Source: Phoronis australis
Taxonomy: Eukaryota > Phoronida > Phoronidae
Assembly: GCA_002633005.1 (NCBI GenBank)
Contig: NMRA01000172.1
Coordinates: 555,871 to 619,870, forward strand
Direction: 5' to 3'
Length of the DNA: 64,000 nucleotides
Part shown: piece by piece, positions 35,801 through 42,614 of the stretch
Position numbering within the stretch: the first letter of the stretch is position 1
Layout: each line of letters opens with the position of its first letter
Position numbers and translations under genes: made by a program
Notes under the pieces: model-generated
The model's database searches: none
Told to the model about the DNA's origin: nothing
What the model saw: only the letters and a program-made list of their open reading frames with translations

Positions 35801-38800
35801 GAAAAAGCAAGCTGATCAACCACCGAGGAACCTACGAGTGGCTTAACTCCAAGATCTGTTTCTCTGCTTGTAGAAGTGCTGGCTTTCTTCCACAATCTGA
35901 CTTTCGACTGGGGTGTGGCTGGGCGACTGTCACTCCCCCTGCTGGTGCTGGGGGTTTCTGGGTAGTTGAAGAACTCTAGGCGTGGTGGAAGAACATCAGT
36001 ACCTAAATGAAGCACAAATAAGACACTGCAACACGACAAAGACTTGATGCATGATCCATGATGATGACATACCACATTGAATGCAAGCCTAAATCAAGAC
36101 AAGAACTTGAAACTAAATTCTCAAAACTGAAAACTCAGACAGACTGTCTTGATTACATCCACATCAGCAAAATCTGATTTAAAAAGTGCAGTGTACTAGC
36201 ATTTTAATGAATAAATGAAGCCAACGCAGACAAATTTATGGAAAATTTTACTTCAAATAACCTTATAAATAGAGAAGGTCATTCGAAAAAGAAAACAATG
36301 TATCATCACCATAATAGCACAGTATTGGATGGAAAGAGTGAGTTTCAACAATCAGAGAAATTTTAATTTATCAATTGGTTATTTCATTCATTTTCCCCAA
36401 AGTAATACAAAGTAGTATAAATACAAAATGAGGGTATGATAGGCACTACTGCTATGTTAAGATGTGCAAAAAACAGTAAGTAACATCAGATTCTAACAAC
36501 AGCCAATTATTTTGAGGACACTGGCTCATATGTGGTAACAAGGTGTTCATTCATTGGCAACAGCATGCTGTATGTGTGACTGGTATGGCCAGACTGTATC
36601 ACACAGCATGCTGCATGTGTTTGAGTTGATGTGATTGGTATTGCACGACCACATCACAGAGCATGCTACATGTGTTTTGAGTTGACATGACTGGTATGAC
36701 ATCACACAGCATACTGCATGTGTTTGACTTGACGTGACTGATATACCATAACCACACCCCATTGCATCAAAACACCCACAGCAGCAGTCGTTGTTAATGA
36801 GTTGTTGTCCACATAATTAGAGAACTAAAATGTAACTTGTAAACATTGAAATTGTAAAACGAACACTCCAACTTCCATGAAATGTCTACTTAACAAGCCA
36901 AAACAGTACCACAGAATTTTGCATGGGACTGCTAATGATGCGATTCCTAGAGTTACCTCGCAAGCACAAAAATGTCAAGAAATCTTCAGTCTTTGCCTTC
37001 TTCCCACGGGTAATGTCCTTCTTCTCATTGTTGGGTGAGGCCCTCATCTTAACTGGAGTCAGACTGGGACTTGGTGTGGCGAAGGGTACTGCATTCTGGG
37101 CAAATTTGCGTTGAGCGTGCACTTTGGCCTTGAACAAGCTGAAACAAGCACGCTACGCTGTATATAATATTACATATCTGATTGATTACCATGCCATTTT
37201 TACTCGTTAACAGCAATTATACCTGCTTGTTTTATGACGGGCTGCTTATTCACTCTGTGCAACCTTCCAGTGACTATGTCCTATCTATAAGCCTAGTTTT
37301 AATTACTAAGTACAATAAAGTTTTTTGTACCAAAAAATGCTTGTGAGGACAAGCTGAAATTAAAAAGTTCAAAATGAAACAAACCAAGATTAACAGTTGT
37401 AGGGAATGTTTCCTTTGAGCCAGTGATTGCACCCTATTCAACCCATGATCATACCATATGTCATTAGGTATGCCAACTTGACCTAGAAATGAACAGAAAC
37501 AATGAAGTCCACCTCAAAACATGAGTGGACTCAATGGTGTAGAAATATGCCACAGCAGGTGTCTTCACGAGAAATTTGCTTTTACTACAGAGGACGTCGT
37601 GTCAAGATTATAGAACCCCAGCCTTGAGTCAAGTTTTTATTTCAGAGGACCTTGTGTCAAGTTTTTAGTCCATAGGCACCGTGTCAAGTTTGGTACAGTA
37701 GTAGAATGACTAAAAAGCCGTGTATGACCAAAATATTGCATGACAAATGGCAGAAACACTTCCTGTAGGGGAAGATAATGTTTAGGGAGAAATCTTAATT
37801 TAAAATATATAGACCTGAACATTCTCAGAAGTGACTCAGTCAGCAGAAACATGATATGGAAAACTGATTGTTGGGCTCACAAAGCAAGTTCAATAACTGA
37901 CAAGTACATAATATTGACAGGTTCTTCATACACAGCCAATGAATTAAAAACAAGTTAACATTTTTGGCTGTGGATTCTACAGCCTTTAACAAAGTAATGA
38001 TGTTGTGAGCGGGTTGGATGCTGTTGGGCTGACAACAGGAATTCACTTTCGGTTGCTATATATGGCTAATACTGGCAAAGGAAAATAATAAACACTGTGA
38101 TATGCCTACTGAAATTTGCATATGATATAACCAAAACTGAATTTTGCTTTCCCCTGTAGGGTATATTAATGGTGCATAAAATAATTTTCACAATTACCTC
38201 TGTTCATGTTTATTCAAATGCTGAGTGACAGGCTTCTCCACAGGCACAGATGCCACCTTCGCTTTCTTTTTCTCTGTCTTGACAAGTCGGCTGCGCAACA
38301 CTTTGGGTGAAAACTTCTTTTTCCTTTTTTTCTTCTTCTTAGGAGCTTTCTCTGTGGCAGAGGTTGATGACATAGTCGTACTAAAAGAGGGAGATTCTCT
38401 AACAGGTTGCTTTTGTACAGGCTTCAGTGAGTCAGGAGGAAGTTCAGGAGTAGCCTGTCGGGAAGGTCGACGACTCTCCTGCAGTGACGCATACAGTGCC
38501 CTCTTCAGTTCGTTTTCCTCTTGCCATGACAGCCCCGTGGCACCATCCTGTAAAGCAAGAAAAATTTGCAATTGAGGTTGATTTCTTGTAACATAGGTTT
38601 TAAAAAATATCAACTGGCTAATATGAAAACATGGCCATAAAACTGTAGGCAAAATGCAGAGATCACCACTAACATATATCAAATTGTGGAAGACGGAAAA
38701 CAAAAAATAATTTGCAGTGACATGCTTACACTCAGTGTATCCGGGCTTGGAAAGCCCAATGACAAAAAGAGGAATTTTTTCCAGGGTGGTGTATCGTTCT

Positions 38801-40349
38801 ACAAATAGGCTTATGTGATAGAAATATTTTTTGTGTTGTAAAATTTATCTGAAATAAACACTTTTGCAATGCCATAAATAAAGTCAAAATAATGATAAAA
38901 AGAGACGAAAAAAGAGGAAATTGGAAATCAACTAAGAGGAAATTGAAACCAAAAATGAGGAAATCCTCTTTAAAAAGGAGAATTTTAAACCCTGACAAAT
39001 TCAAAAAATTCTGTTAAATAGTGTCACTCCATAATGAAAACATGTGATTTATGGCATACAAGATCAAATACAGGCTGGACTCACTTGGGCGACCTGCAGC
39101 TTGTTAATGTGACCTCAGTTTGTGTTTGGCAATCTGGTAAAAATGGTCACCACAAAGTCATCGGATTTTTGAAAGCTACAACTACGTCAGCGAAAGAAAA
39201 ATTGCACCTGTAAATTGCTTCAATATTTGTGGTGACGTCTAAACTTTAAAATCTAATATTCTTCCCAAATACAATAAGTTCAGTTCACAAATTTGTTGTA
39301 GTACTTCGTGAAATCTGTATACATGACAGGTTTACCACACATCAAAGCATGCACAGCGGGTAAACAGATGGCATTCGGAGTTGATTGGCAAAAAAACCCG
39401 ACAGGGAAGTTTTACAAAATCCCTCTTTTAAGAGTAAGTGATACAAAAATATGCCAGTTGTACAGCAAAGTGCTACATAGGATCCTTCCTACAACCGTTT
39501 GATTATCTAAAATAAATTATGTTGATTCTGATTCTGATTCTTGTGCTTTCTGTAAGAACGAATGTGAGACAATTGAACACTTATTAGACTCTTGCGTCAC
39601 GTCTTTTTGACGTGACATTGAGAGCCTGTTATCAGCGAGGGTCCACTCAAAACTCCATTTGAAAAAAGACAATACCTTTTGGAACTCCGTTTAAAAAAGA
39701 AAAATTTGTAAACAAGGTACTTAACTGGTTTCTATTACACGCAAAATATTACATATATATTTCAAAATTCAAATATTTCTCTTAATTATTTGAAAATATT
39801 TTTTTCTGTCAAGAAGTATATTCTAAAGCAGCAAAAAATCGAAGATGAACCACAGGTCGGAATTCTGGAAACTGTGGGAGTCTATCTTTGCTGACTAAGT
39901 TATCCATTCAATGATACATGTACATATATTGCGCGCTTAAAATTAATATGAGTAGGGCCTGCACTGGGTGACTGACATATGAATGTATGTGTATTATATC
40001 AAATTAAGTACCTCAACAATACTGTTAACATTTTTGTAATGCTGTTGTGCCAAACGTTAAGCCCTGCAATAACTAAATTGTACTTTTTTGATTCAGCAAA
40101 CTTATATAACAGAAAACATTATAGTACAAAACGGACGAGACATTTTACCAGGTTTTTTGGTATGATAGTTCGTTTTGGTCGCGACCCTGCAGCAACACCT
40201 TTCAGTCTACAACCTGCGCCACTAGCAGCTTGTCCCCTTGCTCTCTGTGACACTCCTCTAGCTTCCCTTCCAGGTTTTCTCACAGACAATGATTTCTTCT
40301 TCAGCTTTTTACTGACCTCAATACTAGCGCTTGTCTTTGCATCCTTCAT
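11742..40349 (-). CDS. JARID2: Jarid2 (Jumonji), PRC2 cofactor, complete 20-exon coding region
   Basis: Spliced by hand: complement of 40149-40349, 38198-38547, 36957-37138, 35836-36002, 34402-35391, 32372-33135, 31891-31996, 31493-31645, 31140-31265, 30249-30404, 29512-29604, 28682-28794, 27465-27535, 27078-27192, 26258-26366, 25316-25498, 21636-21731, 19887-20084, 12355-12471, 11742-11834. All phases fit, giving 4383 bases and 1460 residues; the human protein is about 1250. Order of parts: N-terminal RPKR motif, UIM-like helix (77-92), HAQRKFAQ with Lys195, [13 protein letters not shown], a long disordered region, JmjN (about 885-919), ARID (about 935-1060), JmjC (about 1100-1300) and a C-terminal zinc-finger relic. 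In the known family, Jarid2 recruits and stimulates PRC2 and is catalytically inactive. The JmjC iron ligands are absent here too. The in-frame TAA 36-38 bases upstream of the ATG at 40349 supports that start. Confidence 0.93.
12355..12471 (-). CDS. JARID2: Jarid2 exon 19: zinc finger, second half
   Basis: Acceptor tcatctcag, donor GTGAGT, 39 codons. [20 protein letters not shown] and [11 protein letters not shown] match [20 protein letters not shown] and KSCRGLKLMYRYDE. The second Cys of the second pair and the His are replaced (Pro and Gln). Confidence 0.93.
13022..13334. repeat. 18-base minisatellite, about 17 copies
   Basis: Unit close to atgcactgttacagcaaa with variants at three sites (gtt/gct, caaa/caca, caaa/ccaac). 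Because 18 is a multiple of 3 and the unit lacks stops in several frames, it produces four overlapping false ORFs of about 108-128 codons. It sits inside Jarid2 intron 18. No protein function should be inferred. Confidence 0.95.
13568..13650 (-). repeat. tRNA-like SINE head
   Basis: On the minus strand: tagctcagtggttt (A box-like) followed after about 30 bases by ggtttgaatcctgg (B box-like). The stems are imperfect, so it is a tRNA-derived repeat and not a functional tRNA. Confidence 0.45.
14703..16700 (+). CDS. MYORG-like glycoside hydrolase family 31, intronless, nested in Jarid2
   Basis: A single open frame of 665 codons. The N-terminus has a hydrophobic anchor (about residues 7-25, [15 protein letters not shown]) expected to make a type II ER/Golgi membrane protein with a luminal catalytic domain. 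GH31 hallmarks: [25 protein letters not shown]...FP, and [12 protein letters not shown] with the likely nucleophile Asp408, then [13 protein letters not shown] and [14 protein letters not shown]. Vertebrate MYORG (714 residues) is an alpha-galactosidase-type enzyme of the ER with the same FKFDAGE. The exact substrate here is unknown. The gene lies antisense in Jarid2 intron 18. The start is the first ATG giving the membrane anchor. A 5' non-coding exon cannot be excluded. Confidence 0.92.
   Translation: MFHITWAHSVTVITSIALSSYFLCNHWKGEQNYQLGHVGLKIDTNEGVYFAIFGNGSEQLSTGKLGIGLEQHDKEECSHAIKRPGLDSEGFCKEWKNKARLEINQLPWSADCYQITWQALAAGTVLEDCFDVNNKVRWFGGGETYSQPWPLHRDTVTMQRYVSGDFVPAPHQQFGGVIDNYWLTSTGVGIYVSDNVPLYHGSNASHVCFRAMNEKCQFGQKLPQLNYTMCHAGNIVETHRFMSEHFIDRPEGHPDELMFRYPIWSSWARYKTEINQTTFLQFAKEIKKYNFPSSQLELDDDYTTAYGDFVFNYDKFPEPKAMLQEIHELGYRTTSWIIPFANLNSKAFEEGSHHGYFLMNEANKVPLLVKWWQGTGAIIDPANEEAVHWWTKQLNKLKQFGLDSFKFDAGEVCYLPQQYLEDNPSRNPGFFTRDYVKMVAKFGTQVETRVGFRSQRHPVFVRMLDKDSKWGYNNGLRTLIPTALLFSLLGYPFILPDMVGGNGYGEEVLLHSSVLPQKELFIRWLQVTTFLPSIQFSFVPWQYDSETIEISRDMVHLHSQYVAPLCIRLAQTAAETGEPIIRPLWWIAPTDPIAVEIDSEFLIGNDVLVTPVLDESARERDIYIPEGQWKNMINGQIYQGPQWLFKFPVALNEVIYFENLGNEEE
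17519..18877. mobile_element. TTAA-flanked element with about 155-base inverted termini (piggyBac-like, non-autonomous)
   Basis: The left end AGGCGAAGGCAACC... is repeated inverted at the right end ...GGTTGCCTTCGCCT. The inverted arms run to about 17670 and from about 18722, nearly identical. TTAA lies directly outside both ends (17515-17518 and 18878-18881), the hallmark target duplication of piggyBac elements. The interior has a 29-codon acidic start ([16 protein letters not shown]..., from 17853) resembling a transposase N-terminus but no transposase. One ambiguous base is at 18682. Confidence 0.8.
19463..19545 (-). repeat. tRNA-like SINE head
   Basis: Minus strand has actcagtagactagagc followed by gcgttcaagtcccag, resembling pol III A and B boxes with the right spacing. 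It does not fold as a proper tRNA. Confidence 0.4.
19887..20084 (-). CDS. JARID2: Jarid2 exon 18: zinc finger, first half
   Basis: Acceptor ctgtgcag, donor GTAAGT, 66 codons. [20 protein letters not shown] corresponds to [21 protein letters not shown], and [20 protein letters not shown] to [21 protein letters not shown]. The second cysteine of the C-x-x-C pair is replaced by Thr. Confidence 0.93.
20385..20445 (+). repeat. Possible tRNA-derived fragment
   Basis: A B-box-like gggtttgaatccatcatggg follows a degraded A-box-like block. Only the second half is convincing. Confidence 0.25.
21196..21506. repeat. Palindrome of two tRNA-like SINE units, about 148-base arms
   Basis: Left arm 21196-21344 is the near-perfect reverse complement of right arm 21360-21506, with a 15-base loop. 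Each arm contains a tRNA-like unit: tagctcagtgg (A box) and ggttcgattcc or ggttctattcc (B box), in opposite directions and pointing away from the centre. It sits 130 bases from Jarid2 exon 17, in intron 17. Confidence 0.85.
21636..21731 (-). CDS. JARID2: Jarid2 exon 17
   Basis: Acceptor ttttgtag, donor GTGGTC (weak), 32 codons, phase 0. It contains [18 protein letters not shown], equivalent to KPFSMEKLLYQIA in vertebrates. The acceptor is immediately followed, on the intron side, by a 53-base tandem repeat. Confidence 0.88.
21739..21957. repeat. 53-base tandem repeat, four copies, next to Jarid2 exon 17 acceptor
   Basis: Unit ctgagacaagtcagctgatgctcagcac...acttggtcat. The first copy starts 8 bases from the exon 17 boundary on its intron side and is slightly diverged. 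Nearly three more copies lie at 24265-24410 beyond an assembly gap. Confidence 0.9.
21783..22797. repeat. Direct duplicate, copy 1 (with 24265-25236), likely a haplotype copy
   Basis: About 1 kb of intron 16 that aligns almost base for base with 24265-25236, differing by scattered substitutions and small indels. It is followed by a non-shared stretch starting at a TTAA. Copy 2 begins exactly at an 'n'. This is best explained as two alleles placed in tandem by the assembler. Confidence 0.75.
22798..24263. mobile_element. Element inserted at TTAA in copy 1 only, right end missing at gap
   Basis: Copy 1 is interrupted after ...gattatgttaa by aggcgaatgccaccc, which resembles the AGGCGAAGGC terminus of the element at 17.5 kb; copy 2 continues uninterrupted. 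The insert holds a 115-codon minus frame (23080-23424) with a basic, charged stretch [17 protein letters not shown] and [13 protein letters not shown], possibly a transposase N-terminus, but I cannot place the family. The element ends at the 'n' (24264), so its right border is unknown. A 22-base block (ccgagccactggccaggataac) occurs twice at 23916-23998. Confidence 0.6.
24265..24410. repeat. 53-base tandem repeat, second locus
   Basis: Nearly three copies of the same 53-base unit as at 21739-21957, starting mid-unit right after the 'n' at 24264. Small insertions distinguish the copies. Confidence 0.85.
25316..25498 (-). CDS. JARID2: Jarid2 exon 16: JmjC core, second iron His lost
   Basis: Acceptor ctctctag, donor GTTTGT, 61 codons. 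[20 protein letters not shown] and [20 protein letters not shown]. Active enzymes have FPRAYHSGFN with the third metal ligand; here Thr stands at the His position. Confidence 0.95.
26010..26118. repeat. Hairpin/foldback, about 37-base arms
   Basis: ggtctgatattgcgtgcac...ttttgagaaccagtt is matched inverted by aactggttctcaaaacac...gttatatcagac. In Jarid2 intron 15, no coding content. Confidence 0.65.
26258..26366 (-). CDS. JARID2: Jarid2 exon 15: JmjC core
   Basis: Acceptor tgttccag, donor GTAAGA, 36 codons. The split codon completes WYGVP, typical of JmjC, then [20 protein letters not shown]. It matches the poorly conserved JmjC middle between WYCIP and the next strand. Confidence 0.92.
27078..27192 (-). 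CDS. JARID2: Jarid2 exon 14: JmjC core, first iron-ligand site lost
   Basis: Acceptor ttttgtag, donor [26 protein letters not shown] then [16 protein letters not shown]. In active KDM5 enzymes CWHIED supplies the iron-binding His and Glu. Here it is CWSCDP, so both ligands are absent, as in vertebrate Jarid2 (CWSRDQ). Confidence 0.95.
27465..27535 (-). CDS. JARID2: Jarid2 exon 13 (71 bases)
   Basis: Acceptor tttgtttcag, donor [26 protein letters not shown] then PVK matches [21 protein letters not shown]. A short exon with no open frame of note around it; phase 2 in and 1 out fits both neighbours. Confidence 0.9.
28682..28794 (-). CDS. JARID2: Jarid2 exon 12: start of JmjC region
   Basis: Acceptor taatag, donor GTAAGT, phase 0 in and 2 out. 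[20 protein letters not shown] then [14 protein letters not shown] follows vertebrate EYW...DCHVAVHCGKVDT...GSGFP. The exon is not in the frame of the longest local open reading frame, so automated ORF calls miss it. Confidence 0.93.
29512..29604 (-). CDS. JARID2: Jarid2 exon 11
   Basis: Acceptor cctgccag, donor GTGAGG, 31 codons: [20 protein letters not shown] and ATPEDIE, equivalent to GRSVSLTTFYRTA in vertebrates. The long insertion found in vertebrates between ARID and this point is missing. Confidence 0.92.
30249..30404 (-). CDS. JARID2: Jarid2 exon 10: ARID domain, last helices
   Basis: Acceptor ttacccag, donor GTGAGT, 52 codons. [20 protein letters not shown] then TLPPEE matches the closing ARID helix (Y-x-x-Y-L-L-x-Y). 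It ends VCVSK, equivalent to the CIYK before the JmjC approach. Confidence 0.94.
31140..31265 (-). CDS. JARID2: Jarid2 exon 9: ARID domain, first part
   Basis: Acceptor cctttag, donor GTATGT, 42 codons. [20 protein letters not shown] then [20 protein letters not shown]: the ARID helix-turn-helix core with the conserved G-G-x-x-x-V and K-K-W residues. ARID binds AT/GC-rich DNA in Jarid2. Confidence 0.95.
31493..31645 (-). CDS. JARID2: Jarid2 exon 8: JmjN-ARID linker
   Basis: Acceptor tgcttcag, donor GTAAGT, 51 codons, phase 0. [20 protein letters not shown] and [17 protein letters not shown] follow the vertebrate order (PECKLNDEMRF, RRWGPNV, IKKHL) closely. Confidence 0.94.
31891..31996 (-). 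CDS. JARID2: Jarid2 exon 7: JmjN domain
   Basis: Acceptor cttttag, donor GTGAGG. Reads [19 protein letters not shown] then [16 protein letters not shown], a clear JmjN: the P-T-x-x-E-F-x-D-P start, YIESIR helix and I-V-P-P-x-x-W end. JmjN packs against the JmjC fold in the family. Confidence 0.96.
32372..33135 (-). CDS. JARID2: Jarid2 exon 6: basic disordered region
   Basis: Acceptor tttttttag, donor GTAAGT, phase 0 in and 2 out. It opens [17 protein letters not shown] and is rich in Lys/Arg/Ser, with several nuclear-localisation-like clusters ([29 protein letters not shown]). It ends just before JmjN with LPTF(H). Confidence 0.85.
34402..35391 (-). CDS. JARID2: Jarid2 exon 5, large, possibly alternative
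   Basis: A 330-codon open stretch in an otherwise AT-rich intron, between a TAG stop (which doubles as the only upstream acceptor AG) and a GTGAAG donor. Ser/Thr/Asp-rich, no domain, with a single CLTCGFET pair of cysteines. Both ends are phase 0, so exon 4 could also join exon 6 directly without changing frame. The acceptor lacks a good pyrimidine tract. Coding status rests on length and phase; similarity gives no support. Confidence 0.6.
35836..36002 (-). CDS. JARID2: Jarid2 exon 4
   Basis: Acceptor catttag, donor GTAGGT. The phase-1 junction rebuilds the Gly of LCLRG, then [19 protein letters not shown]. Low-complexity Ser/Thr/Pro and basic residues. Phase 0 at its end. Confidence 0.78.
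36556..36762. repeat. Minisatellite of about 62-68 bases, three to four diverged copies
   Basis: The blocks gcatgct(g/a)(t/c)atgtgt, tga(c/t)tggtat and catcacaca/gcat recur three times or more. Located in Jarid2 intron 3. Confidence 0.7.
36957..37138 (-). CDS. JARID2: Jarid2 exon 3: PRC2-methylated lysine motif
   Basis: Acceptor gtttcag, donor GTAACT, phase 2 in and 1 out. It contains [11 protein letters not shown], equivalent to human QAQRK(116)FAQ whose lysine is trimethylated by PRC2 and bound by EED, then [13 protein letters not shown], another hallmark of the family. The lysine here is residue 195 of the predicted protein. Confidence 0.92.
38198..38547 (-). CDS. JARID2: Jarid2 exon 2: UIM-like ubiquitin-binding helix
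   Basis: Acceptor ctttacag, donor GTAATT, phase 0 in and 2 out. It begins [20 protein letters not shown] and continues SLQES. The E-E-x-x-L-x-x-A-L-x-x-S-L-x-E spacing is a textbook ubiquitin-interacting motif. In vertebrates the same place holds the helix that reads H2AK119ub1. The rest is proline/serine- and lysine-rich, with a KKKKKRKKK run at about residue 157. Confidence 0.9.
38747..38997. repeat. Dispersed repeat copy B, in Jarid2 intron 1
   Basis: Second copy of the AT-rich repeat at 11457-11665, same orientation, about 75% similar by eye. See that entry for shared blocks. Confidence 0.65.
40149..40349 (-). CDS. JARID2: Jarid2 exon 1 (coding part)
   Basis: 67 codons starting at ATG 40349 in context GTTACCATGA, with an in-frame TAA just upstream. 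It is basic throughout and ends in [13 protein letters not shown], matching the RPKRNII motif at the start of vertebrate Jarid2, but with about 50 extra basic residues before it. Donor GTAAAA, phase 0. A 5' untranslated exon may exist and is not seen. Confidence 0.8.
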
Positions 40350-40529
40350 GGTAACTTTGTTGACAGTTCCCCATTCACAAAATTCAGCTTATAACCTATG
40401 CAAGTCATACACGAAATCACTTTTAAGTCAAATTCAATGGTCACACTTATTAACAGGCTCTAGAATTGGACGGGAGTTTGATCTTCGGTTGCATTGCTCG
40501 AGTATTTGCAGAGCTGAAATTATATCCCC

Positions 40530-41235
40530 TGTCACGGCAACTTGTAACAATGGCCAGTTGCCGATTTGGGCAACTGAACGAAGGCCTGTTCAAAAGAAGT
40601 TTCACTGTGGGAGAATTTGTTCGAGCTGGGAAGAGTCTCCTAAGGTGTCCCTCTATGTGCAAAAGGTATATGAGGTCATATCTGCTGGCGTCAGCAGTGT
40701 AAAATGACTAGTTGCTGACCAGCGCAAATGATAAACGGACTGCTAGAAAAAAAGTTAATTGATTTTGGGAGTATTTGTTTGAGTTGGAAGGAATCAATGG
40801 CCTCCTAACTTGAGGTGTCCCTCTATACACAAACAGGCACTTAAGCAACATGGCTTTGATGTTTTAATTAATATGAGACATAATTTGCCGAAAACTTTCC
40901 AGCATAGGGCCATATCTACTGCTAGTTGCGAAGGTGGTAGTGGTACCATCTACTGTGCACTTAGACAGTGCCACCGTCTCTACTAAGTAGTAGAGAAGGT
41001 GATGCTCCCATAGGTCCTTCATACAGCAGAAGCTTTCGGCAAATTATGCCGCACACTGATTAAACCATCAAAGACTGCTATAAGATCCTTTTTGCCCATA
41101 AAGGGACACCTTAGGAGGCCATCGATGCCTTTAATCCTTAACAATTCCAAGAACTACTCCGTGACAGTACTCAAACCTTTTTAGAAGTCCTTCATTATTT
41201 GTCTAAATCAGCAACAGGCCAATTTTACATCAGGA
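40530..41235. mobile_element. Foldback/MITE family copy with two arms
   Basis: From about 40691 (gcagtgtaaaatgactagttgctg) to 41232 the sequence folds back: ggaaggaatcaatggcctcctaa and cataatttgccgaaa are repeated inverted as ttaggaggccatcgatgcctt and tttcggcaaattatg. A further partial arm (ttcgagctgggaagagtctcctaaggtgtccct) lies at 40615. It is in the 5' flank of Jarid2 and so in its possible promoter. Confidence 0.7.
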
Positions 41236-42388
41236 ATGATGGGAGATATTGCTGTGCGTGCGCTTGAAATCTTGCTTTTAAAATCTCAAGATTGTGTACG
41301 TGTGAACTTGGAATTGAGTATTCATTAAGGCAATCAGGTGAAATTTTAAGTTCATTTTGAAGAATATTTGCAGTTACTGGCATCACGATATCACCAATTT
41401 TCTCCTTTACCGTAACTTGTGTCACAGGACTGGAGGAATATGTGTTTGGTGAATATGATTGCCAATATACGAAATGAGGTTGATTAAAATTTATATTGTT
41501 TTACAAGCATGTATTGTAATTTGCTTTAAGTGCAGTCTAAATTTTTTGCAACGTGTATGCCATTAATTGTGTTGGTTTCATGGTGTATTCTAAGTTCACA
41601 CATGAAGACCTTGAGATTAAGCAGGATTTCAAGTTCACATACAGCAGCATGAAGCGAAATTATTAGGTACATGTACTACAAGCAACGTGACTGTCTTTGA
41701 TGCCTATACAACACAAGTTTGAAAATTGACACTGACAGGATTCCCTTTATTTATTTAAATGAGTAGAAGCCGCAGATGACGCTCTAAAGAAAGAGTTTGT
41801 GATCTGTTTTTAATCAAAATACGTGACATGTCAGCTCGCTAAATATCGCAAATGTAAAAAGTTATTGCGAGACTGGGACGCGTTTGTCTCATTCACTGCC
41901 CCCATAGCCATAGATTTAGTTGCCATTGAGGCATTGAGCATCAGCCCAGGCATCAGTCACACTGTGTTGACTTGATGTGGTTCAATCCACAGGGGTTCAA
42001 TCACCGCGTGGATACCAGAACAATAAATTACAAATGCTCCCTATATCAATTAAAATATTAACAACAAACCCCCGTTCTTTTTCAGGGTTAATACCGCACA
42101 AGGCCTTTCACAAATCAATATTAATTAACAGAAAACAACAAAAACAAAACGCACATGCCTTCGGCGAGGATTGAAGTCCTGTCAAGATTTGTCAACAAGG
42201 AACCCAAAGCTAACATTCACTAGAAAAACTTAAACATCCATCAAACAAGACTATTGATGAATTTTAATTTTTCTACTAATAAATTATTAAAATAAAACTG
42301 TATTATATTTTTTCAGAGTCTTTATGTTAAAGATATTTGTTAGAATTGTCATAAAAAATTTATGGTATTTGGGCTCTGTATATTCCAC

Positions 42389-42395
42389 CCAATCA
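42389..42395 (+). promoter_or_regulatory. CCAAT box upstream of Pigt start, copy 1
   Basis: ccaatca lies 33 bases 5' of the ATG at 42428; the same box is at 43174-43180 in copy 2. Conserved between the two copies. Its use is inferred. Confidence 0.4.
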
Positions 42396-42427
42396 GATTC
42401 ACGGATCGTTTTCTTAGCTTGATAAAA

Positions 42428-42605
42428 ATGGCCGCCTCCATGAAGCCGGGTTCGGTTGTACTGATGTTGTCAGTATTCATAAGTTTGATAAGATCTGAAG
42501 AGTTTCACGAGGAATTGTTCATCAAGCCTTTTTTATCAGGACATGTTTATTCCCATTTTCAGTTCACCACCACTGTTGACGCAAACGTCGATGACCCCAA
42601 ATCAT
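42428..42605 (+). CDS. PIGT: Pigt exon 1, duplicate (allelic) copy 1
   Basis: 59 codons plus one base ending at GTAAGG, encoding the signal peptide [20 protein letters not shown] and [15 protein letters not shown]. Same as copy 2 except for one missing Leu in the signal peptide and Arg for Lys. An upstream in-frame ATG exists at 42362, but the signal peptide favours 42428. Intron sequence diverges from copy 2 after about 10 bases, where a foldback element begins. Confidence 0.85.
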
Positions 42606-42614
42606 GTAAGGATC

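Larger units (their letters stand above)
40350..42427. other. Head-to-head intergenic region between Jarid2 and Pigt
   Basis: About 2.1 kb between the two start codons (2.9 kb if the second Pigt exon 1 is used). It includes the foldback element at 40.5-41.2 kb. No TATA box is obvious. A CCAAT box precedes Pigt. The two genes may share a promoter region, but nothing in the sequence proves it. Confidence 0.6.
42100..42614 (+). repeat. Direct duplicate covering Pigt promoter and exon 1, copy 1
   Basis: About 510 bases nearly identical to 42887-43402. It spans upstream sequence, CCAAT box, exon 1 and the first 9 intron bases. Copy 2 begins exactly after the 'n' at 42886. Differences are a few substitutions and one Leu codon. 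Confidence 0.88.

Noticed and set aside
38225-38575. 116-codon plus-strand ORF with a Phe run
   Set aside because: Antisense of the Lys-rich Jarid2 exon 2.
42362-42427. Upstream in-frame ATG of Pigt adding 22 residues
   Set aside because: The extension would bury the signal peptide; the later ATG in AAAATGGCC matches the start of the vertebrate protein.
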